Source: Branchipolynoe longqiensis
Lineage: Eukaryota; Annelida; Polychaeta; Phyllodocida; Polynoidae
DNA: 64,000 nt
Assembly (NCBI GenBank): GCA_030323885.1
Contig: CM059196.1
Coordinates: forward strand, 38,181,535-38,245,534
Direction of reading: 5' to 3'
A program made the position numbers and the translations under genes. How positions within the stretch are numbered: position 1 is the first letter of the stretch; every line of letters starts with the position of its first letter. A model generated the notes under the pieces. That model searched no databases. It was not told where the DNA came from and was given only the letters and a program-made list of their open reading frames with translations. Positions 55,834-64,000 of this stretch are shown piece after piece.

Positions 55834-56025
55834 CCGTGATGAAACCATCACGGTTTTATTCTGTTTGGTTTTATCTATAAAAATGTTGTCTGCTCACTCC
55901 GAGCAATGGGAACATATATGATATTTTGTATCAAATTCTATAACAAAAAATAGAACTGGATTATTCCTCACGTCGGGAAACTCTCTAAACAGACCAGCTC
56001 CCTAAATGGACCATTTAAAGTTGGT

Positions 56026-56103
56026 CCCATGCGTCGGTCGATTTAGAGAGGTTTTACTATATATTGAACTAATAAAACCTCTCTAAATCGACCGACGCAT
56101 GGG
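56026..56103. repeat. Perfect 31-bp inverted repeat
   Basis: The arm 56026-56056 (CCCATGCGTCGGTCGATTTA ...) is exactly inverted at 56073-56103, with a 16-base AT-rich loop. TCTCTAAATCGACC-type ends resemble pogo-like TIRs. 55965-56025 may be the rest of that element. Confidence 0.85.
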
Positions 56104-56124
56104 ATATATTGAACTAACCCATAT

Positions 56125-56498
56125 ATCTCCACTGTTGCACCAGACGGGATGGCCGAATGAGTTAGAGCGTCCGTCTCCCGTGCTGGTAGATCGTGGGGTC
56201 GTGGGTTCGAGTCCCAGTTGAGTCAATCCAATTACTTAAAAATTGATACTTGTTGCTTCCTAGCCAGGCGCTCGGCATTATTAGGATAGGGCAAGGACTG
56301 GTGTGCTCAGTGTCAGGATAATGTGACTGAGTGGGATACCAGGTCATGGTGCCAGCGGCCTGGTTTCCCAGTGGGACAGCACTATAAAGTCGCCATGAGT
56401 GCGCACTGTCACAAGTCGGTACCCGTCCTGATATGACCTTAGATGTTGCTAGGACGTAAAACAACAACAAACAAACAAACAAACATCTCCACTGTTGC
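56125..56498 (+). repeat. SINE-1, full length with 14-bp target duplication
   Basis: Element 56139-56484 (346 bp) between perfect copies of ATCTCCACTGTTGC (56125-56138, 56485-56498). tRNA-like head with A box TGGCCGAATGAGTTAGAGCG and B box GGGTTCGAGTCCC. The body has GTGTCAGGATAATGTGACTG and CACTATAAAGTCGCCATGAG; the 3' region CTTAGATGTTGCTAGGACG leads to (CAAA)n. This is the reference copy of SINE-1 in the window. It resembles mollusc V-type SINEs as I remember them; unverified. Confidence 0.95.
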
Positions 56499-56515
56499 TG
56501 ATTGTCAACATGAAC

Positions 56516-58770
56516 CAGCCCTCTGACTGCAGTGGGAAGAACTAACAGCAGCAGGCTTTGTGACCAACGCAAATGCGCCATCTGACGGCAATGGGAAGAA
56601 CTAACATCGTGGGTGGCAGCTCACTGTGCAGCAGGCTTTGTGACCAACACAAACTCGCCATCTAACGGCAATGGAAAGAACTAACATTGTAGGTGGCAGC
56701 TCACTGTACAGCAAGCTTTGTGACCAACGCAAACGCGCCATCTAACGGCAGTGGGAAGAACTAACATTGTGGGTGCCAGCTCACTGGCAGCAGGCTTTGT
56801 GACCAACGCAAACGAGCCATCTGACGGCAATGGGAAGAACTAACATCGTGGGTGGCAGCTCACTGTGCAGCAGGCTTTGTGACCAACACAAACTCGCCAT
56901 CTAACGGCAATGGAAAGAACTAACATTGTGGGTGGTAGCTCACTGTGCAGCAGGCTTTGTGACCAACGCAAACGCGCCATCTAACGGCAGTGGGAAGAAC
57001 TAACATTGTGGGTGGCAGCTCACCATGCAGTAGGCAGTGTAGCTAACACAAATGCGCCATCTAACAGCAGTGGGAAGAACTAACATTGTGGGTGGCAGCT
57101 CACCGTGCAGTAGGTGGTGTAGCTAACACAAATGCGCCATCTAACAGCAGTAGGAAGAACTAACATTGTGGGTGGCAGCTCACTGTGCAGCAGGCTTTGT
57201 GACCAATGCAAATGCGCCATCTGATGGCAATGGAAAGAACTAACATTGTGGGTGGCAGCTCACTGTGCAGCAGGCGTTGTGACCAACGCAAACTCGCCAT
57301 CTAACGGCAATGGAAAGAACTAACATTGTGGGTGGCAGCTCACTGTGCAGCAGGCTTTGTGACCAACGCAAACCCGCCATCTAATGGCAGTGGGAAGAAC
57401 TAACATTGTGGGTGGCAGCTCACCGTGCAGTAGGCAGTGTAGCTAACACAAATGCGCCATCTAACAGCAGTGGGAAGAACTAACATTGTGGGTGGCAGCT
57501 CACCGTGCAGTAGTCGGTGTAGCTAACACAAACGCGCCATCTAACAGCAGTGGGAAGGACTAACATTGTGGGTGGCAGCTCACCGTGCAGTAGGCGGCGT
57601 TGCCAATACAAACGCGCCATCTAACGGCAGTGGGAAGAACTAACATAGTGGGTGGCAGCTCACCGTGCAGTAGTCGGTGTAGCTAACACAAACGCGCCAT
57701 CTAACAGCAGTGGGAAGGACTAACATTGTGGGTGGCAGCTCACCGTGCAGTAGGCGGCGTTGCCAATACAAACACGCCATCTAACGGCAGTGGGAAGAAC
57801 TAACATAGTGGGTGGCAGCTCACCGTGCAGTAGGCGGTGTTGCCAGCACAAACGTGCCATTTGACGGCAGTTGGACAAACTAACATTGTGGGTGGCAGCT
57901 CACCATGCAGTAGGCGGTGTTGCCAACACAAACGCGCCATCTAACGGCAGTGGGAAGAACTAACATTGTGGGTGGCAGCTCACCATGCAGTAGGCGGTGT
58001 TGCCAACACAAACACGCCATCTAATGGCAGTGGGAAGAACTAACATTGTGGGTGGCAGCTCACCGTGCAGTAAGCGGTGTTGCCAACACAAATGCGCCAT
58101 CTAACGGCAATGGGAAGAACTAACATTGTGGGTGGCAGCTCACCATGCAGTAGGCGGTGTTGCCAGCACAAGCTCGCCATCTAATGGCAGTGAGAAGAAC
58201 TAACATTGTGGGTGGCAGTTCACCGTGCAGTAGGTGGTGTTGCCAACACAAACACGCCATCTAACGGCAGTGGGAAGAACTACCATTGTGGGTGGCAGCT
58301 CACTTGCAGTAGGTGGTGTTGCAAACACAAATGCGCCATCTAACGGCAGTGGGAAGAACTAACATTGTGGGTGGCAGCTCACCGTGCAACATGTTCTGTA
58401 AAAATGGTCTCATAGAGGATTTTCACTATGAACCTGTCCTCACAATTACCACAACCAACCTGCCCTCGGATGGCAGTGGGAAGAACTAACATTGTGGGTG
58501 GCAGTTCGCTGTGCAGTACCCTTTGTGATAAATGTCTTATAGAAGATTTCCATTACGAACCTGGCTTATGGTGGCAGTGGGAAGAAATAATGTTGTAGCC
58601 AACAGCTCAACGTGCAGGATGCTCTGTGGAAAAAGTCTTATAGATGATTTCCCCAACCAAACCTGCCCTCTGGTGGCTGTCAGAAGTACTAACGTTGTGG
58701 GTAGCACCTCACTGCACATAATCCACGGAGAATGTGCTTTGGGTAACTCGCGATGGTATGCAGATATTTC
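56516..58770 (+). repeat. 80-bp satellite array bounded by 115-bp units
   Basis: From 56545 to 58395, about 23 units of exactly 80 bp: CGCCATCTAACGGCAGTGGG, AAGAACTAACATTGTGGGTG, GCAGCTCACCGTGCAGTAGG, then a variable GCGGTGTTGCCAACACAAAC. Two main variants differ in the last block (CAGGCTTTGTGACCAAC against TAGGCGGTGTTGCCAAC). 58395-58770 has longer units that include TCTTATAGAGGATTT. No coding potential. Confidence 0.95.
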
Positions 58771-59094
58771 ATTAGATCTATTGAAAACTAAAACATTCAC
58801 CATAATGACAACACCTTCCAAGATTTACTTTGTAATTATACTAAACTCCAAGTCATCAAATTATGTCTCTCGTGGGAAGTATTCACATGAATCATTACTT
58901 CATTTTAATTACTATGGCATCACTTTAGTTCATATCTGTGAAGATGTCTAAGCATTTGAAAGGTGTGCTTAATTAGTTTCTTTCCCGATAGAAATCTTCA
59001 CCACCTCAATCTTATTTCCGTGCAACAAAGCAGCTATTCATCTACATGATTTAATCAACATAAATCAAGGAGCTTAATTCAAATTCTTAGTGAT
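58771..59094. other. No gene recognised
   Basis: A 139-codon plus ORF (58532-58951) begins in the satellite and has no known domain. 58925-58955 resembles family X interior. Confidence 0.35.
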
Positions 59095-59340
59095 TAGATT
59101 TTTGTTTTTGGTAAATATGTTTATTCTGCTGAATAAGTCTTTTGTCAGTGCCGAAGAACTGGTCTTCAAGCCATTTGTCAATTCAGGGTTATTTACACAA
59201 AGGTATATAGAATAAGGTGTACAATACCTGTTGAATACACAATTTGCACCATGTAACACAATGAAATTCCGAAACCCAAATGTTCCATAACAATATGGTA
59301 CAGTACTGTCATATAACTAGATCAATATTAGTCAGATCAA
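59095..59340 (-). repeat. Retroposon copy, same family as 10197-10473
   Basis: Minus-strand GGAAGACCAGT... is here CTTGAAGACCAGTTCTTCGG followed by AGCAGAATAAACATATTTAC. The sequence is colinear with 10215-10455 over about 240 bp. Confidence 0.75.
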
Positions 59341-59934
59341 TGTGAGTATTTACATAGTATTTAGAATGTAGGCAGAAGTTATCTTCTGTATTCAGTTGGT
59401 AAACTTGTAGTAAGTTTTAATGTTCAGTTGCAGTTAGGCTAGCGGTATATAAATGTTGGTTTGTTAGGAAAATTCTAGTGTAACTCTAGTGTAGTTAGTT
59501 ATACGCGTTATTGATTCACTGAATACCAATTTGAAGACACGATATTCAAAGTCAAGGCAAAGGCATTCGTTTAATTATGGCGGGCGAACAGGTCTCAGGT
59601 AGAATTGAAAACACTTGCATTATTTTAAAGGATACTAAAGAATAATAATTTTCATATCATTGGAAACAATACGCCTTGCAGTCAAAAACTTTTGCAGTCC
59701 TCTAAACTGATGGAAGCTCAACTGATCTGTGATCAGAAGTTATTTATTTCCCTGAAGTTGTGTCACAAGTTTGTAACACAAAGCCATCTGAAGGGAACCC
59801 GTGAATGGGTCTCCTGTCAGCTGTTAGCTGTCAGCTGTCAGCTGTCATTGGTGAGTTATTGACATCACGTACACGAGTTTGTTTTTAAGTACAAGTACGT
59901 ACGTCATGTGACTGCCAGCCTTCAAGGGGAATTC
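59341..59934. other. No gene; short CAGCTGT repeat
   Basis: CTGTCAGCTGT units at 59814-59848; the rest is unassigned. Confidence 0.4.
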
Positions 59935-60650
59935 GGCAGTGACCTTGGTGGGGGCAATGGTGATTATGGTGGTGATCATAGAGAGGTAATAGTGGTGGTA
60001 GTGGTAGTGGTGGTGGTGGTAGAGGTGGTGGTAGTTGTGGAGGTGGTGGTAGTGGTGGAGATGGTGATAGTGGTGGAGGTGGTTGTCGTGGTGGAGGTGG
60101 TGGTAGTGATGGTAGTAATGGTAGTGGTGGAGGTGGTGGTAGTGGTGGAGGTGGTGGTAGTGGTGGTGGAACTGATGGTAGTGGTAGTAGTGATGGTGGT
60201 AGTGGTGGTGGTGATAGAGGTGGTTGTGGTGATAGTGGTGGTGGTGGTGGTGATAGTGGTGGCGGTGGTGGTAATAGTGATGGTGGTAGTGGTGGTGGTG
60301 ATAGTGGTGGTTGTGGTGATAGTACTGGTGGTGGTGATAGTGGTGGTGGTAGTAGTGATGGTGGTAGTGGTGGTGGTGATAGTGGTGCTGGTGGTAGTGC
60401 TGGTAGTAGTTATGGTGGGGGAAATTGGTGGTGGTGGTACGTGGTAGTAGTGGGAGTTTTGGGGGTGGTAGGAGATGGAAATGGTAGTGTTGGTGGGAGG
60501 TGGTAGTGGTGGGTGGGGGTGGGGTGGGGGTTAAGGTTGGGGCGGGGTGGGGGTTAAGGTTGGGGCGGGGTGGGAGGTAAGGTTGGGGCGGGGTGGGAGT
60601 TAAGGTTGGGGCGAGGTGGGAGTTAAGGTTGGGGCGTGGTAAGGGGCATT
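59935..60650 (+). repeat. GGTGGTAGT minisatellite and GGTTGGGGCGGGG repeat
   Basis: 59985-60470 is an interrupted GGTGGTAGT/GGTGGAGGT array. 60520-60645 has five copies of a roughly 24-30-bp TTAAGGTTGGGGCG unit. The 316-codon minus ORF that spans both (His-Tyr-rich) is explained by the repeats. Confidence 0.9.
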
Positions 60651-61089
60651 TGGCCTCGTCTTGTCCGACGTAATAACAAATAAATTCCTGCGGAGAACTT
60701 GTCATTATTTGCCAGGTCATTTTTCCGTAGAAAATAAAATCAGCAACACCAAAGTACAAAGAGTTATAAATATCATCAAATTTTGAGAACAAACCCAGTT
60801 TTATTCAAGTGCCAGTCAGTGGCTTCACGTGTATACACATCTTGTGTAGTTCTAGATCCATTCCTTGAAAATGGCGCAAAATTAGACAACTTATACGCGT
60901 TAAATACAAGTAAATGTGTCTTATTGTGATACTATCACTGATAGATAAAAACACTGGTAATAAAAACAGGCGGGGGGGGGGGGGGTTATGGTTAGGTTTA
61001 CGGGTATGCTATGGTAGGTATTTTGTTGTCGTATTTCATGGACCTTTTCTGCAGAACACTGCACAGTAAAATGTCTACCCATATTACTT
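60651..61089. other. No gene recognised
   Basis: Includes a 16-bp G run at 60971-60986. No domain in any frame. Confidence 0.4.
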
Positions 61090-61390
61090 CTAACCACTGA
61101 CTGCCATCCGAGGACAAACTGATCGTAGAAATCCTCTATTTGACCTTTGATCACGAAACCTAATGCTCAGGAAGCTATCCCACATAATACTCATTCTTAC
61201 CACCGCCACCAGAGGGTGGATTGGTGGTGTAAATCCTCTAGAAGACCTTTTGCCACAGAGCATGATGCACAGAGTACTGTTCCATACAACACTAGTATTT
61301 GTCACTGCTATCAGAGGGAAGATTGGTGATGGAAATTCTCTATAACACCTTTTACCACGAAAAATAGGCCCTAATGCGCACGAAGCAGTA
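61090..61390 (-). repeat. 115-bp satellite units, reversed
   Basis: About three units with GGTGGTGTAAATCCTCTAGA and CCACCAGAGGGTGGATTGG motifs, the reverse of the 5490-5872 unit. They continue at 61805-61965 after the TIR element. Confidence 0.65.
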
Positions 61391-61397
61391 CCACACA

Positions 61398-61803
61398 TAG
61401 ATAAAAGATTCACCCTGTACTTGTAGTACAGGGTGAACGACAAAGTAGTGTAAATACGGATGAAAATAGCTTTAGTAGGAACAGGAAGTAGAATGCCTGC
61501 CTCCAGCATGAAATTGGTACTTATATCGGCACAGAGTTGGTGAAATGGGAGAGAATGCAAAAAGACAAGATGGCGGCCATAGAACGCTGTCGATTTCACT
61601 TCTAAAGTCTATTAAACTGCATGTTATATTAAATTTTTCAACTCAAAGGTCGCGGGGAAATATCAAAACATATATAAAGAATAAATGTTGCTTCTTAGAT
61701 TGTGAATTTAGGCTCTCATTGCATTTCCCCGCTTTTTCGACAGCTTTTATATAGCGTTGGTATTCACCCGTGTACTGCAAGTACAGGGTGAATCCTTTAT
61801 CTA
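61398..61803. mobile_element. TIR element, TAGATAAAAGATTCACCC type
   Basis: The left TAGATAAAAGATTCACCC with hairpin CTGTACTTGTAGTACAG faces CTGTACTTGCAGTACACGG (inverted) and GGGTGAATCCTTTATCTA. It splits a 115-bp satellite block. Interior shared with 21269-21686. Confidence 0.85.
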
Positions 61804-61804
61804 T

Positions 61805-61977
61805 ACCACACACCCCGAGTTCTTGCAATCAGAGGGCATATTGGTGGTGGAATTCCTATATAAAACCTATTACTATAGAGGATGATCCACACAGTATTAT
61901 TCCACGCATCACTCGTATTTTCCACTGCCATAAATGGGCATGTTGGTGGTGGAAATCGTCTATTCACCTCTCTCATT
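61805..61977 (-). repeat. 115-bp satellite units, continuation
   Basis: GGTGGTGGAATTCCTATATA and GGTGGTGGAAATCGTCTATT; same family and orientation as 61090-61390. Confidence 0.6.
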
Positions 61978-62052
61978 AGTCACCCTTCACTGGTTCCAGA
62001 ACCTATCGCCGTGCCAATCATAGCTCCCCGTAAACTCTCATTTCCCGTTCAG

Positions 62053-63569
62053 CTGGGGCCGTATGCACGAATCGGGGTTAGGCTTAGCCGGAGTTAAGGC
62101 ACTAGCCGCGGTTAGCTACCTCAGGGTAGCGGCAGGTTGGAGAAATGTGTGGATCGGTATTCACCAATGTTTTAGCCGCTGTGGATAGCTAACCGTGAGT
62201 TTATTTATAGATTTGGGAAATCCCTCTGCGTTTCTTCCGATATATTTGGCTCAAATCTATTGAATGCGATCATATTTAACAGAATTACATACGTAATAAG
62301 TGAAATTTGATCAATTTAACCTTAAATTCGAAGCGTTATTAAGGCTAGCGCCGCATTGGCGGCGATATTAATAATTATATTTTCGAATCGGCGAACGTAA
62401 AGTAAACAAATTGCCGCAGCCGCTGCATCGACGTCGCTTTCCATACTGGCGGCGGCAGCGATTTGTTGACTGCACGATCGTCGATTCGAAAATATAACTA
62501 TTAATATCGCCGCCAATGCGGCGGTAGCCTTAATAACGGTTCGAATTTAGGGTTAAATTGATAAAATTTCACTTATTGCGTATGTAATTCTGTTAAATAT
62601 GATCGCATTGAATAGATTGACATCCATACACGCACACTAACCACCCCGGCTAGCAGTAAAACCTGATTTGAAAATGGTTTAGCTTAGCCGAGGCTACGGT
62701 CGGCGGTTAGCCCTAACTCCGATTGGTGCATACCAAATTTTCACATTTAGCCCTGCGGGGATACCTTAGCCGCGGTTAAGGCACTAACCCCGATTCATGC
62801 ATACGGGCCCTGGGCCCGTATGCACGAATCGGGGTTAGGCTTAGCCGGAGTTAAGGCTCTAGCCGCGGATAGCTACCTCAGGGTAGCGGGGGGTTTGAGA
62901 AATGTGTGAATCGGTATGCACCAATGTTTTAGCCGCTGCGGATAGCTAACCGGGAGTTTATTTATAGATTTGGGAATTCCCTCTGCGTTTCTACCCTTAT
63001 ATTTGGCTCAAATCTATTGAATGCGATCATATTTAACAGAATTACATACGTAATAAGTGAAATTTGATCAATTTAACCCTAAATTGGAAGCGTTATTAAG
63101 CCTACAGCCACATTCGCGGCAATATTAATACTTATATTTTCGAATCGACGAACGTAACGTAAACAAATCGCCGCCGCGGCCGCATCGACGTCGCTTTCCA
63201 TACTGGCGGCGGCGGCGGTTTGTCTACTGTACCTTCGTCGATTAGAAAATATAACTGTTAATATCGCCGCCAATGCGGCAGTAGCCTTAATAACGCTTCG
63301 CATTTAAGGTTAAATTGATCAAATTTCACTTATTGCATATGTAATTCTGTTAAATATGATCGCATTGAATAGATTGACATCCATACATGCACACTAACCG
63401 CCCCGGCTAGCAGTAAAACCTGATTTGAAAATGGTTTAGCTTAGCCTAGGCTAAATTTCGCGGTTAGAGCTAACACCGATTCGTGCATACCGATTTCTCA
63501 CAATTAGCCGTGTGGAGCTAGCCTAGCCGCGGTTACGGCACTAACCCCGATTGGTGCATACGGCCCCAG
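62053..63569. mobile_element. Two tandem foldback TIR elements (GGGGCCGTATGCACG type)
   Basis: Copy 1 is about 62053-62810 and copy 2 about 62812-63569, joined at GGGCCCTGGGCCC. Each is a near-complete palindrome: GCCGTATGCACGAATCGGGG at the left of each and CTAACCCCGATTxxTGCATACGG at the right; inside, GAATGCGATCATATTTAACA occurs inverted against TGTTAAATATGATCGCATTG. Outer CAG on both sides (62050-62052, 63567-63569). No transposase. Confidence 0.85.
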
Positions 63570-63758
63570 GTGGGTGACTCTGGTCAGCTATTTTCATCGG
63601 CGCAGCTTGTCAAGTATGTGGGGCACCACTGCCCACAACACTACAACTCCGACCCGATTCATGTGTGCCACTTTAGGGGGTCGCTGTCTGACCACTGGAA
63701 AACACAGACCGACTGCTACAAGTACACTACAACCAAGCTGCACACCACACCTGGGTGA
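63570..63758 (+). CDS. Possible terminal exon of an unidentified host gene
   Basis: The frame GTG GGT GAC ... TGA stays open for 62 codons. It has an ordinary amino-acid mix, unlike the repeat ORFs around it, including VGDSGQLFSSAQLVKYV, HHCPQHY, IHVCHFRGSLSDHW and TDCYKYTTTKLHTTPG. It is preceded by CAG, which the foldback pair has placed on both its sides; before the insertion the acceptor would have read CTCTCATTTCCCGTTCAG. I do not recognise the protein. If real, it encodes a C-terminus with three cysteines. Fortuitous openness is possible. Confidence 0.35.
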   Translation: MGDSGQLFSSAQLVKYVGHHCPQHYNSDPIHVCHFRGSLSDHWKTQTDCYKYTTTKLHTTPG

Positions 63759-63779
63759 CTGGCCTTTCAATTTGGTGAG

Positions 63780-63985
63780 GTAAGTGGTAGTGGTGTTGGT
63801 AGTGGTAGTGGTGTTGGTAGTGGTAGTGGTGTTGGTAGTGGTAGTGGTAGTGGTGGTGGTAGTGGTAGTGGTGGTGGTAGTGGTAGTGGTGTTGGTAGTG
63901 GTAGTGGTGGTGGTAGTGGTAGTGGTGGTGGTAGTGGTCGTGGTAGTGGTAGGGGTAGTGTAGTAGTGGTAGTAGTGGTAAGTGC
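63780..63985 (+). repeat. GGTAGTGGT minisatellite
   Basis: GTAGTGGTAGTGGTGTTG and GGTGGTAGT units run nearly to the window end. Confidence 0.95.
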
Positions 63986-64000
63986 AAACTACTGCAGTAT

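Noticed and set aside
56139..56225. Possible functional tRNA gene
   Set aside because: A and B boxes are present but the cloverleaf stems are poor and the unit is fused to a SINE body with target duplications. The same applies to all tRNA-like heads here, including those at 35093 and 46990.
56545..58395. CRISPR-like regular array
   Set aside because: The 80-bp units are contiguous, with no unique spacers between short repeats; the sequence context is eukaryotic.
59845..60792. 316-codon minus-strand His/Tyr-rich ORF
   Set aside because: Most of it is the GGTGGTAGT minisatellite and the TTAAGGTTGGGGCG repeat; no domain in the unique ends.

Overview
This looks like nuclear DNA of an animal, most likely a marine invertebrate and probably a mollusc. 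The window has no operons, no long clean reading frames, a variable base composition and very many eukaryotic mobile elements. The mollusc guess rests on the abundant tRNA-derived SINEs and on terminal-inverted-repeat (TIR) elements carrying internal tandem arrays. It comes from remembered resemblance, not from a search.

I see no complete host gene. Two short pieces look host-derived: a roughly 76-codon fragment resembling GFOD1/2 (45228-45454), carried inside a retrotransposition product, and a possible terminal exon (63570-63758). Almost everything else is mobile or tandem-repeat DNA. Most of the ORFs over 60 codons come from minisatellites or run antisense to GC-rich transposon genes.

Layout. 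1-7000: SINEs, LINE ends and small foldbacks. 7075-17930: a decayed Ty3/gypsy element on the minus strand (LTR, primer-binding site, gag, zinc knuckle, RT, RNase H, integrase), broken by at least three insertions. The largest insertion, 10583-16607, is a tyrosine-recombinase (Ngaro/PAT-like) retroelement with complete split direct repeats. 17950-24280: TIR and foldback elements. 24283-26893: a 2.6-kb TIR element with inverted subterminal arrays. 26900-31625: two inverted arrays of a 106-bp repeat around a LINE (28200-31080). 31630-40500: TIR elements, tandem SINEs and minisatellites. 40530-44150: a second Ngaro-like copy with gag and RT, cut by TIR elements. 44625-45468: the LINE/GFOD chimera. 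46400-53360: SINEs, foldbacks and 9-bp satellites. 54121-55830: a third Ngaro-like gag. 56125-58770: a fresh SINE and an 80-bp satellite. 58770-64000: more satellites, TIR elements and the candidate exon.

Relations between the parts: the Ngaro-like gag is the only gene family present in several copies (three). The TIR elements repeatedly enclose tandem arrays (11, 9, about 200, 202 and 320 bp), so they look like nurseries of satellite DNA. Insertion points can be read with base precision where repeats interrupt each other, and these give most of the findings below.
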